Shown: piece after piece, positions 1-8,148 of the stretch
Layout: every line of letters begins with the position of its first letter
Position numbering within the stretch: the stretch's first letter is position 1
Origin: Methanoregulaceae archaeon UBA467
GTDB taxonomy: Archaea > Halobacteriota > Methanomicrobia > Methanomicrobiales > Methanospirillaceae
Reading direction: 5' to 3'
Length of the DNA: 64,000 nt
Assembly (NCBI GenBank): GCA_002503825.1
Contig: DASP01000017.1
Coordinates: forward strand, 106,623 to 170,622
Translations under genes and position numbers: made by a program
The notes under the pieces: generated by a model
What the model was told of the DNA's origin: nothing
Seen by the model: the letters and a program-made list of their open reading frames with translations, nothing else
Databases searched by the model: none

Positions 1-286
1 GCGCATCCGCCCCGTTCGCGATTGCTGCCCTCGCTTTCTCCATTTCCAGCGACGGGTCATCCCGCCCGCCTGAAGTGCCGATATTGACATTCACCTTGGT
101 CCGGCAATGTTCCCCTATCGCACATATTTTATGGCTTCTGCGGGGATTCGCCGGAATAACAGCCCGTCCCCGGCTTATTGCCCGCGCCAGGTCCCTGGCA
201 CTGACACCTTCCTCCCGGGCGGCTGATTCTACTTCGGGGGGAGTCCCCGTGAAGCACTCCTGGATCAGGGTATGCATAAGACACAT
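1..286 (-). CDS. thiC: Phosphomethylpyrimidine synthase ThiC, N-terminal part (cut by window edge)
   Basis: About 95 residues of the start of ThiC, the radical SAM enzyme that makes the HMP-phosphate half of thiamine from aminoimidazole ribotide. The frame reads MCLMHTLIQECF, then SRGRAVIPANPRRSH, then TKVNVNIGTSGG, which is the conserved ThiC start (RGR.VIP, T.VN.NIGTS), and ends in EKARAAIANGADA at the edge. The catalytic domain and C-terminal cysteine motif lie outside. The ATG at 286 is used; a second ATG at 277 is possible and neither has a clear Shine-Dalgarno site. The divergent MBL gene begins only 26 bases away, so there is no room for a TPP riboswitch in a 5' leader. Identification is from recalled family motifs. 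Confidence 0.85.
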   Translation of the reverse strand, partial: MCLMHTLIQECFTGTPPEVESAAREEGVSARDLARAISRGRAVIPANPRRSHKICAIGEHCRTKVNVNIGTSGGRDDPSLEMEKARAAIANGADA

Positions 287-312
287 TTGGTAGGGAAGCC
301 TTATTATTGTGC

Positions 313-915
313 ATGCCAGTCAGATGGATCCCGGGCAGTTCCTTTTTCGGAAACTCTTATCTGGTGGGAAACGTCCTTGTCGACGCAGCGGTGCTGCCGA
401 CTCAAATCGAGCCTTTCAGGAGTAGTATCAGGACTATCGTCCTCACCCACTGTCATTTCGACCACATCGCATATGTGAACGAAATTGCCCATATGTGCAA
501 CGCGGAGGTCTGCATCCACCGCCTCGATGCAAGGGGGCTCTCTGATGATGCACAGAGCCTCTCCATGAATTTCGGGACCAGGTCTCCCGGAAGGGTGCCT
601 GACAGGATACTGGAAGACGGGGAAATGGTCGGAGATCTCCATGTCATCCATACCCCGGGCCACACTCCGGGAAGCATCTGCCTCTACAAGGAAGACGAAA
701 AGGCACTGATGAGCGGGGATACCGTCTTTACCGACGGGGGATTCGGGAGGTTTGATTTCCCGGGAGGGAGCAGGATCGAGCTTGCCCGCTCGATTGAGCT
801 TCTTACCTCTCTCGATGTAGACGGCCTTTACCCGGGTCACGGCAGCCCTGTGCAGCACGGCGGAAGCCGGCATATCGAGGGGGCACGTGCTCTCCTGAAG
901 ATGAGCTATGTATAA
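313..915 (+). CDS. MBL-fold (metallo-beta-lactamase superfamily) hydrolase
   Basis: A 200-residue protein of the metallo-beta-lactamase fold. The metal ligands are clear: THCHFDH, then HTPGHTPGS, then SGDTVF and YPGHG near the C-terminus. This single-domain pattern is typical of glyoxalase II-like or other small MBL hydrolases. The substrate cannot be read from the sequence. The ATG at 313 was chosen; a TTG at 307 would add two residues. The stop overlaps the start of the DUF123 gene by 8 bases, so the two are probably translated together. Fold confidence is high; exact reaction unknown. Confidence 0.88.
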   Translation: MPVRWIPGSSFFGNSYLVGNVLVDAAVLPTQIEPFRSSIRTIVLTHCHFDHIAYVNEIAHMCNAEVCIHRLDARGLSDDAQSLSMNFGTRSPGRVPDRILEDGEMVGDLHVIHTPGHTPGSICLYKEDEKALMSGDTVFTDGGFGRFDFPGGSRIELARSIELLTSLDVDGLYPGHGSPVQHGGSRHIEGARALLKMSYV

Positions 916-1345
916 AGGCGTGTATTGCCTTATCCTGAAAAATAAAGCCGCAACAGTAAAAACGGGCGCACTTGGTGAGATCCCTTTTCGTGGAGGGTGG
1001 CACGTCTATGTCGGATCCGCACTTGGACCCGGAGGCCTGCTGCGTGTTGCCCGGCATATCAGGTGCACCCGGAGTATGCCGGGAAAACCGCACTGGCACA
1101 TCGATTATCTCCTCTCAAACCCGTCGTTTGAACTGACCCATGCGGTCTGTGCACACGTGGAGCACGCCTGCGAATGCCGGATAGCGGGGAGACTTGCCGG
1201 CTCTCCCATACGCAGGTTTGGTTCATCGGACTGCACATGTCCGTCACATCTCTTTTTTTTCCCGAAACAGCCGCTTTCTCATGTTATCAGCTGTATCGAA
1301 GACACCGGCCTTTATGCCATCATCACAACAATCAAAAACTCTTAA
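908..1345 (+). CDS. DUF123 / GIY-YIG-like (Uri-type) endonuclease domain protein
   Basis: A 145-residue single-domain protein. The pattern GVYCLIL, then WHVYVGSALGPGGLLRVARH, then WHIDYLL and HVEHACECRI with a late SDCTCPSHLF segment is that of DUF123, a GIY-YIG nuclease relative found in archaea (COG1833). The tyrosine and glycine-rich YVGSA stretch with the following arginine and histidine forms the active-site core in GIY-YIG enzymes. The natural substrate is not established; a role in DNA repair or processing is only inferred from the fold. It overlaps the upstream MBL gene by 8 bases. Confidence 0.85.
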   Translation: MYKGVYCLILKNKAATVKTGALGEIPFRGGWHVYVGSALGPGGLLRVARHIRCTRSMPGKPHWHIDYLLSNPSFELTHAVCAHVEHACECRIAGRLAGSPIRRFGSSDCTCPSHLFFFPKQPLSHVISCIEDTGLYAIITTIKNS

Positions 1346-1360
1346 GTACAGTTTTAGAAT

Positions 1361-1912
1361 ATGACGGTGGTAGGCATTTCGGGTAGTATGAGGAAAGACG
1401 GCAACACCTCTCTCCTCATCCGGAGCATTCTTGAACGCTGTGAAAATGGCGGACTGAAGACCGAATTCATCTCTCTCGCAGGCAAGGAGATTAAACCGTG
1501 TCTTGGCTGTGAAAAATGCAAAGAGAAAGACTGGTGCGTTATACAGAATGATGACTGGGGGGATATCATGAAAAAGGTCATGGATTCAGAGGTGCTCGTG
1601 ATCGGCTCCCCGACCTACTATTTCGACGTGTGCGGTCATTTGAAAAACTTCATCGACCGTTCTTACTCGCTGTACCACCAGAGAAAACTTGCCGGAAGAA
1701 AGGCCGTAGCGGTTGCAGTCTGTGCAAACAAAGGCGGCGCACGGACAATTGAGACTCTCGAGGGATTCTTAAACACCCACGAATTTTCTTACCTTGGATG
1801 GGTCCGGGGAAAAGGATACCTTGCAGGCGATGTTATAAATGACCACCGCGCCATGCACAGGGCAGAAGAGATCGGGGATAGGATCATCCAGCTCCTTAAC
1901 CCCCGTGACTGA
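1361..1912 (+). CDS. Iron-sulfur flavoprotein (Isf family, flavodoxin-like FMN reductase)
   Basis: A 183-residue flavodoxin-like protein. It opens with GISGSMRKDGNTS, the FMN phosphate loop, followed by CLGCEKCKEKDWC, a compact CX2CX2CX5C motif that binds the [4Fe-4S] cluster in the Isf family of methanogens, and GSPTYYFDVCGHLKNFIDR, the second flavin loop. Isf proteins are homodimers that move electrons and may reduce O2 or H2O2; that is family knowledge, not visible here. It follows the DUF123 gene on the same strand by 15 bases and faces the PPOX gene tail to tail. Confidence 0.87.
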   Translation: MTVVGISGSMRKDGNTSLLIRSILERCENGGLKTEFISLAGKEIKPCLGCEKCKEKDWCVIQNDDWGDIMKKVMDSEVLVIGSPTYYFDVCGHLKNFIDRSYSLYHQRKLAGRKAVAVAVCANKGGARTIETLEGFLNTHEFSYLGWVRGKGYLAGDVINDHRAMHRAEEIGDRIIQLLNPRD

Positions 1913-1922
1913 ACCTGAAAAA

Positions 1923-2378
1923 TTACCCTGATTTTTTTGCAGTTATCGTCTCAATATCAATCGAGATGACATCCACTCCATCCGGGGAAAAATCAGGAAT
2001 CTCTTCCTTTTCGACACCATAATGCTCAAGTATAATCGTTAATGCATGCTTTTTCTCATCTTCGCCGGAAAGGATCCGGCATGTTCCAAAGGCGATGACA
2101 CTCCGGTATTTCATACTCCAGTTACATGGGTATTGAGCAGGAACGGGCTCGATTCCTGAATCTATTTCAATACATACCTTAGGATTTTTCCGGAGTATCT
2201 CCATCTTCTTTCCGCCCGGATGCGAATGAATGTAGATTCTCCCTGCCTCGTATCCGAAACAGACCGGCACTACGTATGGCTGGTCCCCTTCGCAGAGACC
2301 GAGCCGGCAGACAGGCGCCGATTTGATTATACTGTCGATTTCTTTCTTGTCCGCGACCTCTTTATCGCTTCTTCTCAT
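1923..2378 (-). CDS. Pyridoxamine 5'-phosphate oxidase-like flavin-binding protein
   Basis: About 151 residues of the split-barrel PPOX/NimA-like fold: MRRSDKEV at the start, VCRLGLCEGDQPYVVPVCF for the first strands, RIYIHSHPGGKKMEILRKNP with the flavin-phosphate binding basic residues, and WSMKYRSVIAFGTCRIL. Such proteins bind FMN or F420; the reaction is unknown. The ATG at 2378 fits the family start; a GTG at 2393 would add five residues. Neither has a strong ribosome site. It lies 57 bases downstream of cofH on the same strand and is probably in the same transcript, so an F420-linked role is possible but inferred. Confidence 0.82.
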   Translation of the reverse strand: MRRSDKEVADKKEIDSIIKSAPVCRLGLCEGDQPYVVPVCFGYEAGRIYIHSHPGGKKMEILRKNPKVCIEIDSGIEPVPAQYPCNWSMKYRSVIAFGTCRILSGEDEKKHALTIILEHYGVEKEEIPDFSPDGVDVISIDIETITAKKSG

Positions 2379-2435
2379 TGTTTTGGTTCTCACGATTGCC
2401 GGGTCCGGAATGGTCCGTCACGATTTCCAGTTCAA

Positions 2436-3521
2436 TCAGGCCCTCTGGTAAAGGGTTGATCGCTGGCAGAGTGTTCTCCCGAGGTCTTCGGCGACGCGCC
2501 GCATTTCTTCAGGGTCAAGGTAATCGGTATTCACCGCACCGGCGCCTTTTGAAATACTCTCCTCATACATCGTCCCGCCGAGGTCGTCCCCGCCTGAAAG
2601 GAGCCCCATCTGTGCCATTTTTATGCCGGTCTTCACCCATGAGACCTGGATATGGTCGAGATTATCAAAAAACAGGCGCGCCACGGCAACCATCAGGACG
2701 TCTTCCCTTCCTGTCGCCCCTGCCCGGGCGATGCCCTTCCGGTAGAGCGGGGTGTTCATATGGATAAATGACAGTGGTACGAACTCTGTGAATCCTCTGG
2801 TATCGTCCTGTATCTCCCTTATACGTCTCAGGTGTTCGATCCGGTCGGCTTCACTCTCGCAGTGCCCGTACATGATGGTCGCGGTGGTGGGTATACCAAG
2901 AGCATGCGCCTCCCTGATAATTCGTTCCCATTCATCACTGTTGACCTTCTGCGGGCAGATTATCTCCCTTACCCTGTCGACGAGGATTTCAGCTGCAGTG
3001 CCGCACAGAGACCCGAGACCTGCCTCTTTCATCCTGCAGAGCAGGTCCCGTGTTGAAATTCTGCTCTTCGCTGCGCCATAGGCAACTTCCATCGGGTTGC
3101 TGGCGTGGATATGGATCTCCGGTGCAGCTTCGTGGATCCAGGAAATGATGTCAATATACGACCCTGCATCAAAATCAGGATGAAGCCCGCTGACAGTACA
3201 GATCTCGGTTACACCCCTCTCTTTTGCACCCGCCACTTTTTTCTGGATATCTTCCTTATTGAACAGGTACACGCCCTCTTCACCCGGCTTTTTTGAAAAA
3301 CCACAGAACCCACAGGAATTTACACACAGGTTGGTCACATTGACGTTCTGGTTTTTCACCCAGGTGATAACGTCTCCGACCTTCCTGAGACGCAGCTGGT
3401 CTGCCGCAGCGGTGATCTTCCATACATCCCTGTCGCGGGTCTGCATCAGCATGAGTGCTTCATCAGGGCTCAGACGGTGTCCGGAGAGAACGTCAGAGAG
3501 GAGTACATCCAGTTCTTTCAT
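2436..3521 (-). CDS. cofH: FO synthase subunit 2 (CofH-like radical SAM enzyme), copy 1
   Basis: A 361-residue radical SAM enzyme. CVNSCGFCGF supplies the CX3CX2C cluster motif, and CGTAAEILVDRVREIICP, TTATIMYGH and FIHMNTPLYR match CofH, which joins hydroxybenzyl from tyrosine to the diaminouracil ribitol in making FO, the chromophore of coenzyme F420. The open frame extends far upstream, but family length and the GGTGGGG just before the ATG at 3521 favour this start; ATG 3548 is the alternative. A second, clearly related copy lies at 8149-9231. No cofG is in the window. The CofH rather than MqnE/MqnC assignment rests on recalled motifs. Confidence 0.87.
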   Translation of the reverse strand: MKELDVLLSDVLSGHRLSPDEALMLMQTRDRDVWKITAAADQLRLRKVGDVITWVKNQNVNVTNLCVNSCGFCGFSKKPGEEGVYLFNKEDIQKKVAGAKERGVTEICTVSGLHPDFDAGSYIDIISWIHEAAPEIHIHASNPMEVAYGAAKSRISTRDLLCRMKEAGLGSLCGTAAEILVDRVREIICPQKVNSDEWERIIREAHALGIPTTATIMYGHCESEADRIEHLRRIREIQDDTRGFTEFVPLSFIHMNTPLYRKGIARAGATGREDVLMVAVARLFFDNLDHIQVSWVKTGIKMAQMGLLSGGDDLGGTMYEESISKGAGAVNTDYLDPEEMRRVAEDLGRTLCQRSTLYQRA

Positions 3522-3633
3522 GGTCCCCACCGTGCTACTAATTGACATAGTGCTGTTCTGATTGTTCGGGTGATGTCCATATAAAGAATTGTATCCATGC
3601 CCCGGATTGCCACCATGATTCATCTGGAGGGAA

Positions 3634-3960
3634 ATGTACATCATTCGTACAGTGATTATTATGCAGGAAAAGATTACTCTGAAAAATCCGGACGCCACGG
3701 GATATGTCATCCCTGCAGGTCCGGTACATCTCGTCATGGTCATCGCAGAACACGGAATGGTAGGGTGCGGGGCGTTTGACGTCGCCGCACTGAACAACTT
3801 CGGATATCCTGCAGCGCGGGTGAAACCCTCGCGGGGGACTTCTATCGCCTCGCTCGATGACCTCCTTGCCGGTGAAATCAAGGAGTCGAACCAGGCTGCA
3901 ATGAAACTGGGGGTAAAGGAGGGGATGAGCGGAAAAGAGGCGCTGGATCTCCTCTCGTAA
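3634..3960 (+). CDS. DUF1805 family protein
   Basis: A 108-residue protein with the DUF1805 (YunC-like) core: IPAGPVHLVMVIAEHGMVGC, then GAFDVAALNNFGYPAARV, followed by a helical tail with MSGKEALDLL. The family is small and widespread in methanogens and has no firmly known function. The ATG at 3634 has GGAGG three bases upstream, which is tight; the ATG at 3661 (MQEKITL) also fits the domain start but has no ribosome site. It stands alone, divergent from cofH and convergent with the ABC transporter. Confidence 0.8.
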   Translation: MYIIRTVIIMQEKITLKNPDATGYVIPAGPVHLVMVIAEHGMVGCGAFDVAALNNFGYPAARVKPSRGTSIASLDDLLAGEIKESNQAAMKLGVKEGMSGKEALDLLS

Positions 3961-3991
3961 AAGACCGTTGCATAGCCGGCTTTGATGGATA

Positions 3992-5077
3992 TTATGAACA
4001 GGTCGTATCCGGGGTACCGGTGGAAATAATATAGATGTCGTCCGGACTTACCGTTAACACGATCTCCGAGCCTTTCTTAAGGTGACGTGATTCAAACGTT
4101 TTCCGGGACATCACCATAACAATATTCAGGCCGATATCAACATCAATCCTGACCATCGGACCGGATGGGTTCACTGCAACGATTTTGCCCCGGTACGTAT
4201 TGTCACGGTCTGTTCCCGGGTCCGTTTTTTCACGGACAGAAATATCATCAGCCCTTATGCAGACTGCCCCGTTCTCACCCTTAATCGCTTTTGTAGAGCA
4301 TGAAAAACTCACTGTACCGGTATCGAACCTGCAGTCGGGACCGCCTGCATCCGATACGATTCCCGGGATGATATTTTCAAAACCCATGAATTCGGCAGCC
4401 GTCCGTGTCCGTGGCCTGACAAAAACGTCATCGATGGCTCCTTCCTGTTCAAGACGCCCGTCGCGGATAAGAGCCATCCGTGTTCCGAGGTTCAGGGCCT
4501 CATGCCGCTCATGGGTGACCTGCACAATCGTCAGTCCCTGTTCACGGTGGAGTTCCCGCAGTTCATCAACAAAAAAATCCCTCATTATTGGATCAAGTGC
4601 AGAAAGCGGCTCGTCAAGGAGCAATATCTCTGGCTCTATTGCCAGTGCGCGTGCTATCGCCACCCTCTGCATCTCTCCTCCGGAGAGCGTTAACGGTGCC
4701 CTCTGTGCAAGGTGGCCGACCCCGAGTTTTTTCATCAGGGTATCAACTCTCTTTTTTCGTTCAGGATGGTGTAACCCCTGCATCCTTAACCCAAACCCGA
4801 TATTTTTCTCAACAGTCATATGGGGAAAGAGGGAGTAATCCTGGTATACCAGCCCTATTTTACGCATTTCCGGGGGAATTCCGGTAATATCCTCCCCTTT
4901 TAAGAGAATACGTCCTTCATCGGGTATATGCAGACCTGCAAGCGCCTCGAGCAGGATGGTCTTTCCCGCACCCGACGGTCCCATGATAAAATAATAATCC
5001 CCCGCCATGATAGTGAGCGAGACTTCATGAAGGGCAAACGCGCTGAGCCTCAATGAGACGTTATCAAACTCGATCAT
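3992..5077 (-). CDS. wtpC: Tungstate/molybdate ABC transporter, ATP-binding protein
   Basis: A 361-residue ABC ATPase. Walker A is GPSGAGKT, the signature LSGGEMQR, Walker B LLLDEPLSALD, with a switch histidine in THERHEA. After about residue 230 comes a TOBE-like regulatory domain that in ModC/WtpC proteins can bind oxyanion. The ATG at 5077 is preceded by GGGAGGT at 5081-5087; an ATG at 5092 is open but lies upstream of that site. The start overlaps the end of the permease gene by 14 bases, so the two are translationally coupled. It powers import by the permease and binding protein encoded upstream. Confidence 0.88.
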   Translation of the reverse strand: MIEFDNVSLRLSAFALHEVSLTIMAGDYYFIMGPSGAGKTILLEALAGLHIPDEGRILLKGEDITGIPPEMRKIGLVYQDYSLFPHMTVEKNIGFGLRMQGLHHPERKKRVDTLMKKLGVGHLAQRAPLTLSGGEMQRVAIARALAIEPEILLLDEPLSALDPIMRDFFVDELRELHREQGLTIVQVTHERHEALNLGTRMALIRDGRLEQEGAIDDVFVRPRTRTAAEFMGFENIIPGIVSDAGGPDCRFDTGTVSFSCSTKAIKGENGAVCIRADDISVREKTDPGTDRDNTYRGKIVAVNPSGPMVRIDVDIGLNIVMVMSRKTFESRHLKKGSEIVLTVSPDDIYIISTGTPDTTCS

Positions 5078-5873
5078 CATACCTCCCGACATACCGTGTC
5101 ACGAGCCTGAGGAGGACAAACACGGAAAATGATGCGAGTATCATGAGGAATGCGATTGCGGTGCTTTCCTTGATGCCTCCCGTTGTGAAACGGTAGTAAA
5201 TGAGGGTTGAAATGACCATCGGATAATAGGCAATCATTATCACCGCTGCAAATTCGCTGATGGCTCTTCCCCAGGCAAGAATACACCCGTTTAAGATATG
5301 CCTGATACTTAACGGAAACACGACCAGGGAAAATGCCCGGAACCGTGTGGCACCAAGCGTCCGAGCAACATTCTCCAGGTGGAGCGGTACTTTCTCGAAC
5401 CCCTCGCGGGCGGTATCCACGTAAAAGGGCAGTGCCACGAAGAGCATCGCTGCCACAATTCCGGGATATGCATCTTCAAAGATGAATCCGACGTCCTTTA
5501 AGGGAGCACCGATTAATCCCCGCTGCATGAAGAGCAGGTAAATCATGATGCCGGCAACCGTATGCGGAAGGACGAGGGGGATATCGATGATGCTCTCGAT
5601 AATGTTATTGAAACGGGAATGTGTCCGGGCCAGCACATATGCAAGCGGGGTCCCGAGGAGGACAAGGATGATCACCGCGTTTAAACCGGCAGTGAAGGTA
5701 AGGAGGATCGAGTCAGTGACCCGTGAGTCCTGTGCAACCTGGAGAAGAAACGGGATATCGGAGAGCTGAGTTGCCGTGATATTGAGCAGCGCAAGCAGGA
5801 TGAGTATGACCAGCGTGGAACCGACGAGCGCAAAACTTATCAGGCACAGGTCTGGTTTGATCCGGGACGTCAT
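5064..5873 (-). CDS. wtpB: Tungstate/molybdate ABC transporter, permease
   Basis: A 269-residue integral membrane protein with about six hydrophobic helices. The EAA loop that contacts the ATPase is seen as ENVARTLGATRFRAF followed by a proline-containing helix, and the profile fits ModB/WtpB/CysT permeases. It sits between the binding protein gene (134 bases upstream) and the ATPase gene (overlapping). Specificity for tungstate or molybdate comes from the neighbouring WtpA-type binding protein. Confidence 0.88.
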   Translation of the reverse strand: MTSRIKPDLCLISFALVGSTLVILILLALLNITATQLSDIPFLLQVAQDSRVTDSILLTFTAGLNAVIILVLLGTPLAYVLARTHSRFNNIIESIIDIPLVLPHTVAGIMIYLLFMQRGLIGAPLKDVGFIFEDAYPGIVAAMLFVALPFYVDTAREGFEKVPLHLENVARTLGATRFRAFSLVVFPLSIRHILNGCILAWGRAISEFAAVIMIAYYPMVISTLIYYRFTTGGIKESTAIAFLMILASFSVFVLLRLVTRYVGRYDDRV

Positions 5874-6007
5874 GTTCCTCTCTTCTGACAGGTAGTCTGT
5901 AAAGCCATTTTATTATACCCTGCGATTTATTAACCGGTCCTGCCAGCATTACCGGTTGGTTGATGGTATTTTGTGGAATGTCAGAACGTGAAAATACAGA
6001 AAAAAAA

Positions 6008-7090
6008 TTAGGATTTCATGGTGACCATGCCTGACAGTTCCTTTGGTATAGTCCCGTAACCGTTGGCAGGTACAATCGGCGGCTGCCCGTCAGCGGCAAG
6101 AATTGCTTCTCCCTCGGGGCCGATGAGCATCTGCACGAATAAAATACCGTAATCAGGGTGTTCTGCGATATTCGGTACCGTTGCACCGTAGACAATCGGG
6201 GCACCGGTATACATCGTTGTACCATTTCCTTTGACCGCCTCGACTTTCACCGTTTTGTAGTCGTCTGCATAGTCAACCGATGAGAGATCGATTGCCTCGG
6301 GGAGTTCGAGGAACTCCAGATCGTTCTGGACGGCGACGCTCCGGTATTCCCAGGCATAATCAATTCCGCCCGCCTGGAGCATCTGCACGAGTTCGACGCT
6401 CTTCGGCCTGATTGTCAGTTTTGTTCCGTCAGGGGCCGGGTTCGTGGCATCGATGATCCACGTATTGCCTTCTTTGGTCGCGGTGATACCGCTATGGTCT
6501 TCCACGAGCGTTTTAAAGATGGTATCATCACCGTAGTACCCTTCTGCCAGCTTGATGACCATCGGCGTCCGGTATCCGCACGGGTCGAGGTTCGGGTCAC
6601 TGAATGCCCACCGTACATTGTCCCTGCTGAGTATGGTATACCAGTTGTCCTTGGTGAGTTCCGATGCATAGGCACTCTTGTTGGTATAGGCAATTGTCAT
6701 GGTGTTTTTTGCAAACGTGACGTACCAGTCGGTGTACTTGGGTACCATGTACTGTGGTATAAGTGCATAATCTGCAGATGCAACGACATCAGCAGGCTTT
6801 CCGTTCTCGGTCACTTTCTTGATGCAGTCCACGCTTCCCGCGGGTTCAAGGAGCACCTCGGTGTTCGGGTACTTTGCTTCAAATGCGGCCTTTATTTTTT
6901 CAAACGGCCCGGTAAGACTTCCGGCAAGAAATACCTTCACGGTGACCTTCTCAGCACCTGATACGGGTGTGACTGCAGCGGTCTGTTCTGATGCCGGGGG
7001 AGTACTCCCCCCGTTGCCGGTACAGCCGCAGACCGCGATGACCACGGCGAGAGTAAATGCTAATCCGATCAACATTTTCCAGTTGTTCAT
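6008..7090 (-). CDS. wtpA: Tungstate/molybdate ABC transporter, substrate-binding lipoprotein
   Basis: A 360-residue exported protein. The N-terminus has a hydrophobic signal ending in VIAVCGCTGNG, a lipobox-like cysteine, then a low-complexity linker. The mature part begins VKVFLAGSLTGPFEKI, with PADVVASADYALI, the pattern of the WtpA/ModA type II binding proteins that hold tungstate or molybdate. In methanogens tungsten or molybdenum is needed for formylmethanofuran and formate dehydrogenases. First gene of the wtpABC operon; a TATA element and a perfect palindrome lie just upstream (7111-7136). Confidence 0.88.
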   Translation of the reverse strand: MNNWKMLIGLAFTLAVVIAVCGCTGNGGSTPPASEQTAAVTPVSGAEKVTVKVFLAGSLTGPFEKIKAAFEAKYPNTEVLLEPAGSVDCIKKVTENGKPADVVASADYALIPQYMVPKYTDWYVTFAKNTMTIAYTNKSAYASELTKDNWYTILSRDNVRWAFSDPNLDPCGYRTPMVIKLAEGYYGDDTIFKTLVEDHSGITATKEGNTWIIDATNPAPDGTKLTIRPKSVELVQMLQAGGIDYAWEYRSVAVQNDLEFLELPEAIDLSSVDYADDYKTVKVEAVKGNGTTMYTGAPIVYGATVPNIAEHPDYGILFVQMLIGPEGEAILAADGQPPIVPANGYGTIPKELSGMVTMKS

Positions 7091-7122
7091 GTATTTTGAT
7101 TATTCAACACACTATAAATTAT

Positions 7123-7136
7123 TACTCAATTGAGTA
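7123..7136. promoter_or_regulatory. Palindrome TACTCAATTGAGTA upstream of the wtpA TATA box
   Basis: A perfect 14-base palindrome. On the minus strand it sits directly before an AATTTATAG TATA-like element (about 7111-7120), which is about 22 bases before the wtpA ATG. A dimeric repressor or activator bound here would touch the TFB/TBP site, so it is a candidate operator for metal-responsive control of the transporter. The regulator is not identifiable from the window. Confidence 0.5.
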
Positions 7137-7201
7137 TAATGTTCCATCCCTGTACCGACCCGATAATTTTTCTTGCCAGCACTGTAATTAAAGGAATGCT
7201 T

Positions 7202-8146
7202 ATGAAGTTCTCGCACCTCTTCGGGCCGGTATGCTCACGACGCCTGGGACGCTCCCTCGGTATCGATCTCGTTCCTTTCAAGACCTGTACCTATGACTGT
7301 GTCTATTGCGAGTGCGGTCACACCACTCACAAAGGTACTGACCGGAAGGAATTCTTCCCGGTGTCGGAGGTCCTCTCCGAGCTCGACGCCTACCTGTCAG
7401 GAGGCCCCGCACTTGATTTTATTACCTTCTCAGGTTCAGGAGAACCGACACTGTCAACATCGGTCGGTGAGGTGATCCGGTACCTGAAAAGAGAATTTCC
7501 CTCCTACAGGGTCGCGGTCCTGACCAACGGGAGCCTTTTTTCGCTGCCTGAAGTGCGGGAAGACCTTCTCCTTGCAGACGTTGTCCTTCCCACACTATCA
7601 ACCGTTCATGAAGAGACATTCAGAACGATTCACCACCCGGCAAAAGACCTCTCCCTGAAGAGTATCCTGAACGGGATAGAGCAGTTCAGAAGGGAATACC
7701 GCGGTGAGATCTGGCTTGAGGTATTCATCATTCCGGGGGTGAACACCTCAGACAAGGAATTAAGCGGCCTTGCCGATGAGATCAGGAGAATCCGTCCCGA
7801 TCGTATTCAACTCAACACTCTTGACAGGCCGGGCCCGGCCGAATGGGTAAAACCGGCAGGTCCCGGGGAGCTCAGCCGGATACAGGCATTCCTCGGCGTC
7901 CCGGATACAGAGGCGATCCACTCGTCTCATCACGAGAGCCCGTTTTCCCCGGATGAGAGTGATCCATCGCAGACGATCTGTGAACTTATCAGGCGCCGCC
8001 CCTGCACCGTCGACGATATCGCACAGACGACCGGCCTTCACAGGAATGAAGTGCTCAAGCTGCTCCGTACCATCGAAAGTGAACACCAGTTACTGGTAAA
8101 AAGGGAGAAAAGGGGTGTATTTTATTTTTTAAGGGATAATCCCTGA
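7202..8146 (+). CDS. Radical SAM protein (COG0731-like) with C-terminal winged helix
   Basis: A 314-residue protein. CTYDCVYCECG gives the CX3CX2C cluster, FSGSGEPTLS is the GGEPT-like SAM motif, and VLTNGSLF follows. After about residue 235 the chain changes to a small HTH: ICELIRRRPCTVDDIAQTT, which looks like a winged helix. Proteins of COG0731 include wyosine-synthesis relatives, but the product here is not clear. The ATG at 7202 has AAAGGA upstream at good distance; the open frame runs further up to a TTG at 7130. The stop is 2 bases from the stop of the second cofH, which is convergent. Confidence 0.83.
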   Translation: MKFSHLFGPVCSRRLGRSLGIDLVPFKTCTYDCVYCECGHTTHKGTDRKEFFPVSEVLSELDAYLSGGPALDFITFSGSGEPTLSTSVGEVIRYLKREFPSYRVAVLTNGSLFSLPEVREDLLLADVVLPTLSTVHEETFRTIHHPAKDLSLKSILNGIEQFRREYRGEIWLEVFIIPGVNTSDKELSGLADEIRRIRPDRIQLNTLDRPGPAEWVKPAGPGELSRIQAFLGVPDTEAIHSSHHESPFSPDESDPSQTICELIRRRPCTVDDIAQTTGLHRNEVLKLLRTIESEHQLLVKREKRGVFYFLRDNP

Positions 8147-8148
8147 AT

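Noticed and set aside
3521..3881. Longer CofH start using the open frame up to 3881
   Set aside because: The added 120 residues have no family likeness and overlap the divergent DUF1805 gene; the ATG at 3521 matches the family start.
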